From Malania oleifera (lineage: Eukaryota > Streptophyta > Magnoliopsida > Santalales > Ximeniaceae), in NCBI RefSeq assembly GCF_029873635.1, contig NC_080420.1, positions 120,846,719 through 120,910,718 of the forward strand: DNA of 64,000 nt. The letters are read 5' to 3'. The notes under the pieces are model-generated. The model did no database searches, was not told where the DNA came from, and saw only the letters and a list, made by a program, of their open reading frames with translations. The stretch's first letter is position 1. Each line of letters opens with the position of its first letter. Position numbers and translations under genes: made by a program. This document shows positions 11,424 to 23,370 of this stretch, piece by piece.

Positions 11424-11450
11424 GGCACAGAGAGAGAGAGAGAGAGGTAG
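11424..11450. repeat. GA/CT microsatellite upstream of CBP60 copy 1
   Basis: A (GA)n run, CT-rich on the gene strand, in the upstream region. It is matched by a longer run at 63950-63979 upstream of copy 2. CT-rich stretches are common in plant core promoters and leaders; a regulatory role is inference. Confidence 0.7.
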
Positions 11451-12604
11451 GGGTTGGGAAGAAGGTTACAAGAAGCTTAGGAGACGCGTTTAGGTGTGGG
11501 GAAGTGACGGCATGCAGTGGTCTCTGAAACCCCATGTGCTTTGAATTCTTCGAAGTAAATGTCCGAGAAAACAGAGTCGACAGCAAAAGCAAATGCAACA
11601 AAATACGAGAATTTCATTCAAGCAGAGATCTGGAATTGAATGATTTCAATTCCAGAGTAGTCGGACTAGGAGTGGGAGTAAAAGATTTTGAAATCAGTTG
11701 ATTTTGAAGGGTCGCTGTCTGCCTGTCTGCGTCTCCCATGGAATGAAAGTGTGGGGTTTCGCTGTGCTCACGAAGAAGGTGAGAGGAAAAGGGATGCTTG
11801 AGAGGTTCCAATGATATCCTCTTCCTCTTCATCTTCTTATTCCGCCCACCCCCCCCCCCCCCCCCCCTTTTTTTTTTTTTTTTTTTGCTGTTCGGTTGGT
11901 GGGAAAATTGTTCATTTTCCGGCGTGCGTTCTCTGCTTTTCCAGTGGCCACCTCATTTTCCCTCTTTTAACCAAAAAAAAACTATTCAAAATTTGCAACT
12001 GTAAGGACAAAAGTTCTTTTTATTGCGATTTGGCACCAGCATTCTGTAGAGGTTTTCTCTGTCATCCTCCTCTGGCTGGAGCTGGGTAGGTGCAATGCAT
12101 GCATATGCATGCCCCAAATCTGAAATCTCCACCGACCAGTCGCGGAAAAGTCAACAATTTTAATCTTTGACCCATGCACATAAAAATTTAAATAGTTTTT
12201 TTATATTGGACAATTTACAAGATACATTTTTAAAACTTTAATAGCTCACAATTTGCTTTGCGAATTTTCGATATCCAATTCGTTTCTTCTCCAAAAAATT
12301 TGAATTGTTGAGAATTTTTCCCTTCTTTCAAAAACGAGTTTTCTATCCAAAATAATTTTCCATTAAAATTTTATTCAAATTCTCAAAATTTTAAATTTGA
12401 GGTTTACGTTCTAGAATCTCAAAGTAGGTGTAAAATTTGTATCTAACTTTACTCTTTAAAGAAGTTAAACTTCACTTGAGGAGAAAATGTCGAACCAATT
12501 TTGATGTTAAGATTTTAAACCTTTAATATAAAAATCCTAAATTGCGATCACTTCAATTTCATATAGCAACAACTTTCAATTATTTTACTAAATAGGATAA
12601 TTTT
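11451..12604. other. upstream region of CBP60 copy 1, no gene seen
   Basis: About 1.1 kb upstream of the gene. It holds a poly(C)/poly(T) run at about 11849-11886 and then AT-rich DNA. Short open frames here have no recognisable protein family. The matching part of copy 2 lies beyond the window, so I cannot say how far the duplication reaches. Confidence 0.5.
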
Positions 12605-13409
12605 GTAACGGTCTCAAAAATAATATGCATGAAGATGTAAAAAAAAAAATTTATTACTGGTGGATGTAGTGATTCTAAAATAATAATAATAATAATAATA
12701 ATAATTAAATTAGTAGTATTAATTAAATAATATATTATAATATATTAATATAATAACATAATATTATATTAATATAATAACGTCTCTCTCTCTCTCCTCC
12801 ACCACTCCTTCTCTCTCTCCTCTAATTTTTCTTCGATACTCGACTGATCGAAAAATAGAAAATATCATTAGGTTCCATTCTTCATCACCAACATTTTAAT
12901 TGGAGTAGATTTGTCGTAAGAGCGACGTAGGCACCACTCTAGGGGTAAGGTAACCTCTTTCTCTCTCCTTAATTTTACCTTAAATCTCTAGCCAAATTGA
13001 TGATCAGACACCACCACAGGGTCCTAGGTTTAATCCTCATCATGTTAGTTGGAGCAAATTTTTTATTTGAAAGTCTTAGGTACCACTCCAAGGCTAAGGT
13101 GAGGAGTACAAATTATGTTAATTATTTTAGAAATTCAACCGATTAAATTATAATAGGTGATTATTAAATTGGAGTATTGGATTATATCAGATTTTTGGGA
13201 ATATTTTGGAGTTAGATTAAATTGTAGGGATTTGATCATTCTGGTATTTTTAAATATGTTAGAGATTAAATTTAAATATAGGAAGTGGATCAAACCCGTA
13301 TTTTTAGAATTTAACTGGTTAATGGGAGTGTGTGAGTTTAGGAAATATTAAAATAATTGTAATTCTAGGATGTAGTTGATTGAATTGAGGAATGTGAATT
13401 TCAAGGTTT
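12605..13409. other. probable LTR remnant, unassigned
   Basis: It starts TGTAACGGTCTC, a form typical of Gypsy LTR ends. It contains (AAT)n at about 12678-12708, a CT-rich patch at 12782-12821, and a diverged repeat pair (CACTCTAGGGGTAAGG at 12935 and CACTCCAAGGCTAAGG at 13085). No coding signal and no partner LTR is seen. A decayed LTR is the best guess. Confidence 0.35.
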
Positions 13410-15291
13410 CTAGTTCTAGTTCGACGCTTACCCTTCTAGTAGGGAAGCACCAATCACTCAACGGTGGCCCTGACCCGCCGGTGTCTCTGGGTTTCCTGAA
13501 AAGTTAATTAATGTTGGGGGTGAGACACTTCTCAGTGAGGGAAAGTAAACTAAATACAGCTGTGTGGCAACATGAATATTTACAGTGCTTATACATATAC
13601 AGTACATTTCATAACTCTGGAAATAATCGTAATATCATGCTGGATAATCATGTATTTTCATATTCGTTAATAAATCATAACATACGTAAACATCTGTTAT
13701 AACTCGTAATACTGAAAATGTACCCAGGATGAATAGCTAGCTAATGTCATGTATTACCCCCCATGATGGGTTGTGCAGCCCGAAGGCGGGACCCGACAAT
13801 GGCTGGCCGACCACCGCCCAATCAAATATGTTTGTAAGTACGATAGGTCTGCCACACCCTGGTCTAGACTGCGAGGTGGACGTCCACACTCTACTGAAAG
13901 TCACATCGACTATCCATCTCTCATCCCCTCGTGGAATGGTTAGCACTAATACGGCCTCGTGCCAAATCTGATCTACCCATAGCTACGGTACCGAGCTCCT
14001 GATCTGAACTAAGCTAACATCCTGGTTGTGATAACATATAATACATGATCATATATAACATCATTACAGCCTCGTGCCGAAAATATAGATACGGCCTCGC
14101 GCCGAAATCATACGTATGGCCTCGTGCCAAAATCATAGTAAATATGGCCTCGCGCCAATAATATCAATACGGCCTCGTACCGATAGCATAAATACATGGC
14201 CCCGTGCCAATAACATAAATATGGCCTCACGCCAAATACATTTAAGGTATTTACATTTGAAAATAACTCATTTATCATATATTCGTCAACTCAATATAAC
14301 ATAACCCATCTTTCCAAAATACCTGAAAATGTGTTTTACTCGAAAAAGCATTCACATCTTATCTCATTTCACGTAAAATAATATTCATGCCACACATGCT
14401 CTATTAAAAGTCATACTTCATATTTTAAAATCATGATTTTCTAACATCTCATACATACATATACTTGTTAAGCATCATAGCAGTATTTTCCCAAATCGTA
14501 CATTTCATTCATAATAAACGAATATATCATATGTTTTTCTGAAAATATAACTACTCATAATCAATAATAGTTTGCATGGAAAAGAATTGCTTTAGTTTAC
14601 TCCCTTACCTGGCTACTGAGAAAGCCCCCTAAAATCTTAGCCTGACCCCCGTAGGATTTCCTACTCAATATCCTGAAACTCAAAACTCCCAATATTAATC
14701 ATCAGTATTTTCATGCGTACATCAATTTCTATAACTATCACAAAGTCTAATTTGGCTTAAAAAGCCTTACCTCAACTTTGGGATGATTTCCCACTTCGTT
14801 TCCCCAACGATCTGCTCCGGCAAACTTGTAGGGAACTTCGCCAGGAGCGTCGTGGTAGCCTCAGATCTTCGATCCGGCATAAAACCAGCCCAAAATCGAA
14901 GAAAGAGTGAGAGAGAGGAAGCTTAATATGAAATAAAAATCGGATTTTTCATATATATAGACAGCGGAATTCGTCGATGAGCCCGATCTTCATCGACGAG
15001 TTCTTCATAAATTTCGTCGACGAGACCCTGTATTCGTCGACGAAATTCAGGCTGCCACAGAACCCCTCTCGGTATTTTCTCATCGACGAAGTCCTATGTT
15101 CGTCGACAAAATTCTTAAAGACTTCGTCGACGAAACCTTGTGTTCGTCGACGAATTCAAGCAATCTCTTAAAAATTATTTTATTCCCCAAATGCAATGTC
15201 GTCGACGAAGTCTATGGCCTCCTTCTGTTTTTGTCTCTATTTCCCTCTCTCTTTATTACTTAAATTTTCAATTTAAATTCGGGTCGTTACA
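13410..15291 (-). mobile_element. S1: truncated Gypsy LTR of the G1/G2 family
   Basis: It aligns with the G1 and G2 LTRs from CTAGTTCGACGCTTACCC to the end GGGTCGTTACA. About 250 bp of the left end is missing compared with G2. It carries both family arrays: the CGGCCTCGCGCCGA units (14062-14235) and the TTCGTCGACGAA palindromes (14967-15205). A TATA motif lies at 14950-14960, read on the minus strand. No internal region follows. It abuts a truncated G3 LTR at 15292 without a visible TSD, so the junction probably arose by deletion or recombination. Confidence 0.8.
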
Positions 15292-16541
15292 ATGTCTCAT
15301 ATGTGTTTATATAATAACATAATATTTAACTTTTTAAAATCGTTAACATAATTTTTGAAATCATTTTCTAAACCTAATCAATCACATGCAAAAGATTTAA
15401 TCCACGAGATTACCCGAGGATAGGGGTGATTACCCGCCCATACAAGTAGCACCCCTCTGCTTTGATATTTAGGTAACTCTAAGGCCACTAATAAAGCAGA
15501 ACAGGGCACTCACCTTACTCAATAAGCCATCAAATGTTAGATTGATCTCGTACTCACACCGTTCAACAATAGCTTACCGGCAAAGGCCCTAAGGATAGGA
15601 AAACTACTCCCCAAACAAGTAGGTTCCCTCTGCCCTAATACGTTTTGCAGCTACTTCCACATCTGAAGCTATTAGTGCACTCACCGTACTCAGCAAGCCT
15701 TTAGGTGAAGAGTGCTCCCCACCAAAACGTAACATGTTCTACATACATAAATACTTCTAATATCATAATACATTATTCTTTTCTGTCATTATTCAATCAT
15801 ACACATCCGTTCATGTTCATAACTTAAACATTGCATTTCATTTTACTTTAAGTGACTCTTTCCCATTTTACATTATTCACATTTCATATTTCATTTTCAT
15901 TTCATTCATTTCCCTTTTCATTTCATTTCAGTTCATACCCACATCTTTCAGCTATTTTACCCAACATTTTTCAGCTGTCATACATTTACCCAGTATCTTT
16001 CAGCTGTTTTACCCAACATTTCTCAGCTGTTACATATTTACCCAGCATCTTTCAGCTGTTTTACCTAATATCTTTTAACTATTTTACCCAACATTTTTCA
16101 ACTGTTTACTCAGTATTTTTCAACTGTTTACATGGTTGCATTAACACGCATTAGCAGCATAGTCTATATCATGTTTTATTCACAATGCATTACTTACTTA
16201 ACCTGCATCTCATACATTTAACATATATTTGCACAGAATTTCATGCCACACAATTTAGTAATAATATTCATACATTGCCTGTAAAATAAGTCAACCAACA
16301 TTTAACGTTTATATACTGAAAATACCTTTCATTTCTTACATAATTATCCTGAAAATATTTTTCCACTTTTATCAATTCATTTTCGCATATACATATCTAA
16401 TAAACAACCCTAAACTCGAAAAAAAATATAATTTAAACAGTTGAAATTTTACCCATACCGAAACATATACACGTATATATAACACAATTTATTTTTTTCA
16501 TTAAATTCATAAAAATTCTGGTTTAATATATATTTTCCCCT
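15292..16541 (-). mobile_element. G3 first LTR, left part
   Basis: It matches the second G3 LTR from about 48598 to 49847. It was cut on the left at the S1 junction and on the right by the C2 insertion, where TSD CCCCT is at 16537-16541. The other half resumes at 46788. It includes a run of imperfect 20- to 30-bp repeats with the core ACCCAACATTTTTCAGCTG (15945-16135). The small open frame across it is a by-product of these repeats. Confidence 0.8.
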
Positions 16542-17991
16542 TGTTGGCCTAACAATGTTTACAATTCTTATTTTGATGATAACAAATCATGATGCGTTTA
16601 ATATGGTTTGTTTCAAGTAAAAGTTTTTCAGGAAGAAGGCAAAGCTTAAAGATAGTGGCAAAGCTTAGAGAGAGTTCATAGCTCAAAAGGATGATAAAGT
16701 ACTATTCAAAATGATCAAGAAAGAAAGATGATCAGAAGCTCAAAGATGATAGAAGAACAAGGACTTACTTGAAGATCAAAAGAATATGTTTTTAAGGATG
16801 TTTGTATGTAAGTATTTCAAGTAAACTTCAAATATAAACTTAATTGAAGCTCTCATAAAATCAAAAGAAACTTAGAAATAAATTTTTAGTAAAACCCTAA
16901 AGTATGTTTTTCAAATCAAAGAAAAGAAGGGTTTAAAGAAGAAAAGTTTTTTAAAAAAAATAGAAGGGCCAGGCGACTGCCTTCATGTGGCAGGCGACTG
17001 CCAATGTTCTGTGTTTTAAAATTCTTCTATGGCAGGCGACTGCCAGGTCATGGCAGGCGACTACCACTCGAACGTTTGTTTAAAATACTCCAACGGGAAG
17101 ATTTTTTAAAATGGATTTCTTGGGCACTACTCTTTTGAAAAACTTGAGGATTACTCCAAGTAAACTTGGGGGGCAAGGAATTACTTTTAAATATCTATAA
17201 ATAGCCCTAAACTTCAAAGATTTTTACACCAAAAAATTTTCTAGCAATCAAAATTCCCAAAAAGCTCTCAAACTCTCTTGTTTTCATCCTACTTCAACTA
17301 CTAAGTTACTGCTGATACAAATTCCGAAGTAAAGCCTTCAAAGTATGAATATTTCAATACTTGGAAGATATTTGGTGATTTAAATTCAGTATTAAGCTTC
17401 AATCCTTTTATATTTTATTTACTTTGAAGTATACTTGTGTTGAATGTTGTACTAACCTACTCTGCTATGAGAGTGTCTTTTGTACACAAAGTTTTTCTCT
17501 ATCTTGGTTCTTGTTTATAGACGATTCAAGGTTGTAGAATCGTTGGACTGAACGAGGGAATATCGTTTGGAGAGGCGTGCTCTAGCCTAAAGAAAGGAGT
17601 GGTTGTAATCGGTATTGTTCCACCTGTCAACGGAACTGAACTAGTGAATCCTTTGGTGGTTTGCCAAAGGTGAGGACGTAGGCTGGGTATAAGCCGAACC
17701 TCGTAAAACCTTGTGTCTCTCTCTTCTTCCTTACTTTTTATTTTTCAGCAAAACTTACAACCTGCGTGTATGCTTTAAATTGTTAAATTCTGAGTGTATG
17801 GTTGTTAAATAGACCAAAAGATAATTCGTTTTGGCTTGATCAGCATTGCTTATGGAAACCGAAAGGGACCACGTTGGTTGATCATCCTAAACTTATTAAT
17901 CTGAAAGTTTGTTTAAAAACTAAACACAAAGAAGAATTGTGAGTATAGAATAACACAGGGCTTACATAAATTTAGCGTGCTTTACACTTTG
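16542..17991 (+). repeat. C2 5' LTR, first part
   Basis: It contains four copies of the near-palindrome GGCAGGCGACTGCC at about 16967-17066, a TATA box CTATAAATAGCC at 17195-17206, and a U5 block GAGGACGTAGGC...AAGCCGAACCTCG at about 17673-17703 also seen in other SIRE-type LTRs here. It is cut at the G1 insertion; CTTTG at 17987-17991 is the G1 TSD. Confidence 0.88.
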
Positions 17992-19763
17992 TGTAACGAC
18001 CTCAATTTCTTAATATGAAATGTAACATAATAAATGGAAAAGTCAACCTGAACCCGTGCGTGATGGGAACACCTGTCAATCACAGCGGAAACTTAAGTAG
18101 CACCAAGCATAAAATCTAAATCATCCATCCATAAGCATAATACCAGAGTTTACTATAATATCATAATATTGTAATTTAAATACATCCTCATAAACGTCAA
18201 AATAACTCTAGGATCAAACACAAAATAATTCTAACCCTAGTACAAAATTTCATCCTTCGTAAACGTTCATCTTATCATACTGAATAATCACATGCTTTCA
18301 TATTTTCTAATAAATCATATCGTACATAAAACATCTGTTATAACTGATAATACTGAAAACATACCCAGGATGAATAGCTAGCTAATGTCATGTATTACCC
18401 CCTATGACGGGTTATGCAGCCCGAAGGCGGGACCCGACAATGGCTGGTCGACCACTGCCGAGTCAAATATGTCTGTAAGTACGATTGGCCCACCACACCC
18501 TGGTCCGGACTGCCAGGTGGACGCCCACACTCTACTGAAAGTCACATCGACTATCCATCTCCCACCCCCTCGTGGAGTGGTTAGCACTAATCTGAACATA
18601 GATATCTTATCTATATAGCTACAGTACCGAGCTCCTGTACTGAACTAGACTAACATCTGGGTTCTGATAACATATAGTACATGATAATATAGCATTTTTC
18701 ATAATTTCATAAATACGGTCTCGCGCCGAACATTTCATAAATACGGCCTTGCGCCGATCATACGTAAATACGGCCTCGCGCTGAAATCATACATAAATAT
18801 GTCATTCTGAAAATAGTCATTTTATCATGCATTTATCAGAATCATAATGTATTGTATACTTCCATAACTTCTCAAATCATACTGCATTCATATCATTATC
18901 ATATCATAATATTTCTCCATGTAAAAATAATATTCATGCCACACATTTGCTGTATAAAAATATACATTGTATTCTGAAAATCATGGTTTCTGGCATCTCA
19001 TACATATATATATGTTTCATCACATTAGCAGTATTTTTCTCAAACGTACATTTATTCCATAATATTCAAATATTGTAAATACTTTTAGGAAATCAAGTTA
19101 CTCATAAATAATAATAATTTGCTTGAAAAGTAACTGCTTTAGTTTATTCCCTTACTTGGCTACTGAGAAAGCCCCAAAAATATCCTAGCCTAACACCGGT
19201 AGGACTTCCTAATCAAGACCCTGAAAATGAAAACTCACAGTACTAAATTTCAGTATTTCTACGTGTACATCATTTCCTATAACTACCGTAAGGTCAAATT
19301 TGACTTAAAAAGTCTTACCTCAACTTATGGGTGATTTCCAACTTGCTTTCACCAACGATTCGCTCCAGTAGATTTGGAGAGAACTTCCCCAAGAGCGTCG
19401 TGGTGACTTCGAATTGTCGATCTAGCTTAAATCTGGCCCAAAATCAATGAGAGAGAGAGAGGACCAAAGGGGAGAGAGAGAAAATGAAAGATGGCTTAAC
19501 TGTGAAGTAAAATCCGTATTTTTCTATATTTATAGAACTAGATTCGTCGACGAGTCACGTCATTCGTAGACAAATCCTTTAATAATTTCGTCGACGAAAT
19601 TCAATCCTCGTCGACGAAATTCAGTCGGCTCAAAACCTCTCTCGGTATTTCTTCGTCGACGAAATTCAGTCTTCGTCGACGAAGTCGACTTCCTCCTTCT
19701 GTTACTGTTTCCATTTCCCTTCCTCTTTATTATTTAAATTCCATTTTTATTCGGGTTGTCACA
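17992..19763 (-). repeat. G1 3' LTR
   Basis: 1772 bp. It lacks about 210 bp (the CACCCTCCTAACGGGG to TACAGTACATTCC region) and part of the palindrome array that the 5' LTR has. TATA (CTATAAATATAG on the minus strand) lies at 19524-19535, next to TTCGTCGACGAA palindromes at 19542-19690. Three CGGCCTCGCGCCGA units lie at 18714-18785. Confidence 0.88.
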
Positions 19764-20140
19764 TTCTCCCCTCCTTATAAAATTTCGTCCTCGAAATTTA
19801 CAATTCACATAGTTTATCATTCCTTAGGCAAAATGGTCTACTTACTTTATTACTTACCTTCACTTGTGGCGGAGGAATATCACATACTAACTAAAGTATT
19901 ACATGTACCTGCAAAAGAAATATTACATATTTACTTACATTTCTAATTACATTTAAACTTTTTGGAATAATTGCGAATATTTCTGTATGATATGTTCCTC
20001 GAGCTCCCAAGAAGCCTCTTCTATCGCATGATTCCTCCATAGAAATTTTACTAGAGGAATCTTCTTACTACGTAGTTCCTATTCCTTTCTGTCTAGAATC
20101 TGCACTGGTACCTCCTCATAAACTAGTAAATCATTGAGCT
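19764..20140 (-). other. G1 polypurine tract and chromodomain-like end of pol
   Basis: On the minus strand the purine-rich AAGGAGGGGAGAA abuts the 3' LTR at 19764. Upstream, about 19955-20140, the frame encodes a degraded chromodomain-like tail: a VPVQILDRKE block, then VKFLWRNHAIEEASWE, then a C-terminal SQLF. This is the usual end of Tekay-type integrase. Stop codons interrupt it. Confidence 0.6.
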
Positions 20141-21308
20141 CTAACTTACCATAGCTGATAATATGAGAAGGACGTATTTCCTCAACATAGATACGTGGAA
20201 TACGTTGTGTATTCTGGATAGTGTAGGTGGTAAAGCTAGCCTGTAAGCCACCGGCCCCACTTTCTCTAAAATCTCAAATGGATCGATAAACCTAGGACTA
20301 AGTTTACCCTTCCTACCAAACCTCATAACTCCTTTTAACAGAGCTATCTTCAAAAATACGTGGACCACCCACATCAAACTCAAAATTCCTGCGGTGATGG
20401 TCGGCATAACTCTTTTGTCGGCTCTGAGCTGCACTGATTCTTTCCTTGATAGGCCAAACCTTATCGTACTCCTGCTATACCAGCTCTGGACCCATAACTC
20501 GCTGCTCATCTATCTCATCCCAATACAAAAGAGATCGACATCTCCTACCGTATAGTGCCTCAAACGATGCCATGCCAATACTGGATTGGTAACTGTTATT
20601 GTACACGAACTTTACCAGTGGCATGAACTGAGTCCAGCTACTCCAAAAATCTAATACACATGCACAAAGCATATCTTCTAGTGTCTGTATCGTCCTCTCA
20701 GTCTGTCCGTATGACTGAGGATGGAATGTCGTGCTAAACGATAACTGAGACCCCAGAGCCCCCTACAAGCTCCTCCAAAATCGTGACGTGAATCTTGGGT
20801 CTCAATCTGACACAATAGATACAGGAACCCCATGAGAATGAACTATCTCCTGAACATAAATCTCTGTCAATCGGCTGAGGGAATAGTTGATCTTGATAGG
20901 GAGAAAATGGGCAGACTTAGTCAACCGATCTACTATCACCCAAATCGCATTATGACCATGCGATGTCGACGGAAGCCCTGAAACAAAGTCCATGGATATA
21001 TGATCCCACTTCCACTCTGGTATAAATAGCGGCTGCAACTGACCCAATGGTCTCTGGTGCTCAGCTTTTACCTGCTGGCACGTTAAGCACTGGGCTATAT
21101 ACTCAGAAATCTCCCTCTTCATTCCACTCCACCAGTAAAACTCTCGCAGATCCCTGTACATTTTCGTACTATCGGGATGAACTGTATACAAGGATCTATG
21201 AGCCTCATCTAAAATAGTCCTCCTAATGTCAGCATCAGTAGGAACACACAGCCTGGAACGGAACCGCAACTCTGTCATCAGAAATGCAGAATTCCTCTCC
21301 CTAACCAC
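20141..21308 (-). pseudogene. G1 integrase (broken)
   Basis: The HHCC zinc-binding region, ending in CLTCQQVK, is at about 21055-21190. The catalytic core has D in SMDFVSGLP (about 20990) and D in SIVSD (about 20805). A stop follows. Frames at 20672-20475 and 20509-20141 continue with SYQSSIGMASFEALYGRRCR, then [19 protein letters not shown] and [13 protein letters not shown]. The C-terminal portion is typical of chromoviral integrases. Confidence 0.82.
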
Positions 21309-21662
21309 TCTACAATCTGTCCATCACCTCTACTAATTCTGGATCTTCTTTCTGGGTGGCTTTAATTCTTTCCTATAGAGTAGGCTGTACCACTAGGCTG
21401 ACCATACATACTAGAGTATTACTCTCTATCAATTCAATGCCGAGTCTTTCTAGATCCATCATGATCGGACACTGGATCTCTATAGCTGCAACGCTGATAC
21501 TCCAGACTTCCTGCTCAGTGCATCAGCTACCACATTTGCTTTCCCTGGGTGGTAACTGATAGTATAGTCAAAATCCTTAATCAACTCTAACCACCTTCTC
21601 TGTCTCATATTCAATTCCTTCTGGGTGAAGAAATATTTTAAACTCTTGTGGTCGAAGAAAAT

Positions 21663-23370
21663 CTAGCACTGCTCGCCGTACAGGTAATGCCTCCAAATTT
21701 TCAATGTGTGTACCACTGTAGCCAATTCAAGGTCATGGGTAGGGTAGTTCTTTTCATATTCTTTCAACTGTCTAGACACATACGCCACTACCATGCCATG
21801 CTGCATCAACACACAGTCAAGTCCCTTCAAGGACGCATCACTGTAGATAGTGTAGCCCTCATCCCTAGAAGGGATGATCAATACCAGCCCTGTGACTAAC
21901 CTCTGCTTTAGCTCCTGAAAACTCTGCTCACAGCTATCGTCCCATTCAAATCTAGAATTTTTCTTCGTCAGTCGTGTCAAAGGTCCTGACAAAGCTGAGA
22001 ACCCCTCGACAAAACAACGATAATAACCGGCTAACCCCAAGAAACTCCTAATCTCCTGGACTTTCCTCGGTCTAGCCCAGTTCACTACCTCCTCAATCTT
22101 ACTGGGATCTACAAAAATTCCATCTCCTGAGATAACATGCCCCAAAAACACAACTTTCTCAAGCCATAAGTCACATTTACTGAACTTGGCATACAACTTC
22201 TTCTCCCTGAGCATCTGCAAAACCTGCCTCAAATGTATCTCGTGCTCCTCATAACTCCTCGAATAGACCAGTACATCATCAATAAAGACAACTACAAACT
22301 GATACATCTTCCACTTTCACCTTTACCTTATGGTAGCCTGACCTGAGATAAATCTTGGAATACACTCATGTACCCTAGAGCTGGTCAAACAAATCATTGA
22401 TAGGGGGTAGAGGATACTTGTTCTTGATTGTCACTTTATTAATTTCTCTGTAATCTATGCACATCCTCATAGACCCATCATTCTTCTTTACAAACAGCAC
22501 TGGAGCTCCCCAAGGCGATACACTAGGTTGTATGAAGCCCTTACCAAGCAAATCCTGCAACTGATCTTTCAATTCTACCAACTCTGTTGGCACCATTCGG
22601 TACGGTGCTTTACAGATCGACGATGTACCTGGAAGTAGATCAATGGGAAAATCTACTTCACGATCAAAAGGCACACCTCGTAATTCATCCGGGAACACGT
22701 CTGTAAATTCTTTCACCACAGGCGTATTAATAAGATTTAATTCATTTTCTGACATTTCCTTCACAAAAGCCATGAATCCCAAACAGCCATTCTGGAGTAG
22801 TCTCCTCGCCTGAATAGCTAAGACCATCTGAGGTAAGGATTGCACTCGTGACCCTGTAAATCTAAATTTTGATTTTCTTAGAGGTCTGAATATCACTTCC
22901 CTTGCACGATAGTCTATAATAGAAGAATTAGCTGCTAGCCAATCCATGCCGAAAATGATATCAAACCCGTGCATATCTAGCACCACCAAATCAGCAAAAA
23001 AAATTCTCTCCTGAACATCAACTGAACAACCACGAAACATCCTACTACATCTCACTGCTGACCCGGTCGGTGTCACCATTAATAGTTCAACATCTAATGA
23101 TTGCGTTTCTGCCCCACATAATTTAACACACCCCAAGGACACAAACAAGTGTGTGGCGCCAGAATCAAAAAGTGCGATAATTTTCAATGAAAACATATTA
23201 ACAATACCTGTCACCACGTCATCGGCCGCCTTAACGTCGCCCGGCGTCAAATCGAAAACTCTGGCTGGGACCATATTCCTCTGCTGGCCTCCTCGTGGCG
23301 CCTGGTAACCTCCTCGTGCAGGTCTAGGAGCAGGAGCAATACCAATCTGTGTTAGACACTCCCTCATCAT
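21663..23370 (-). pseudogene. G1 protease-RT-RNase H (RT deletion)
   Basis: From right to left: the tail of a CCHC knuckle (about 23360), protease with ALFDSGATH (D at about 23166), the RT N-terminus with [13 protein letters not shown] and [16 protein letters not shown], then a deletion of about 120 bp at about 22300-22310 relative to G2. The deletion removes the block holding GLTNAP and breaks the frame. The RT catalytic [11 protein letters not shown] (about 22290) and RNase H with YSDASLKG (about 21845) remain. Confidence 0.85.

Noticed and set aside
11614-11832. 72-codon minus frame upstream of CBP60 copy 1
   Set aside because: No family features, no splice support, and upstream of the TATA candidate. 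Probably chance.
11849-11886. Poly(C)-poly(T) run as a functional element
   Set aside because: Simple-sequence slippage; length may be a sequencing artefact.
12605-13409. Possible independent gene between CBP60 copy 1 and S1
   Set aside because: Only short frames, AT-rich, with LTR-like start and simple repeats.
14967-15205. CRISPR-like array (repeated TTCGTCGACGAA)
   Set aside because: Units are short palindromes with variable spacing inside a plant LTR; no cas genes and a eukaryotic context.
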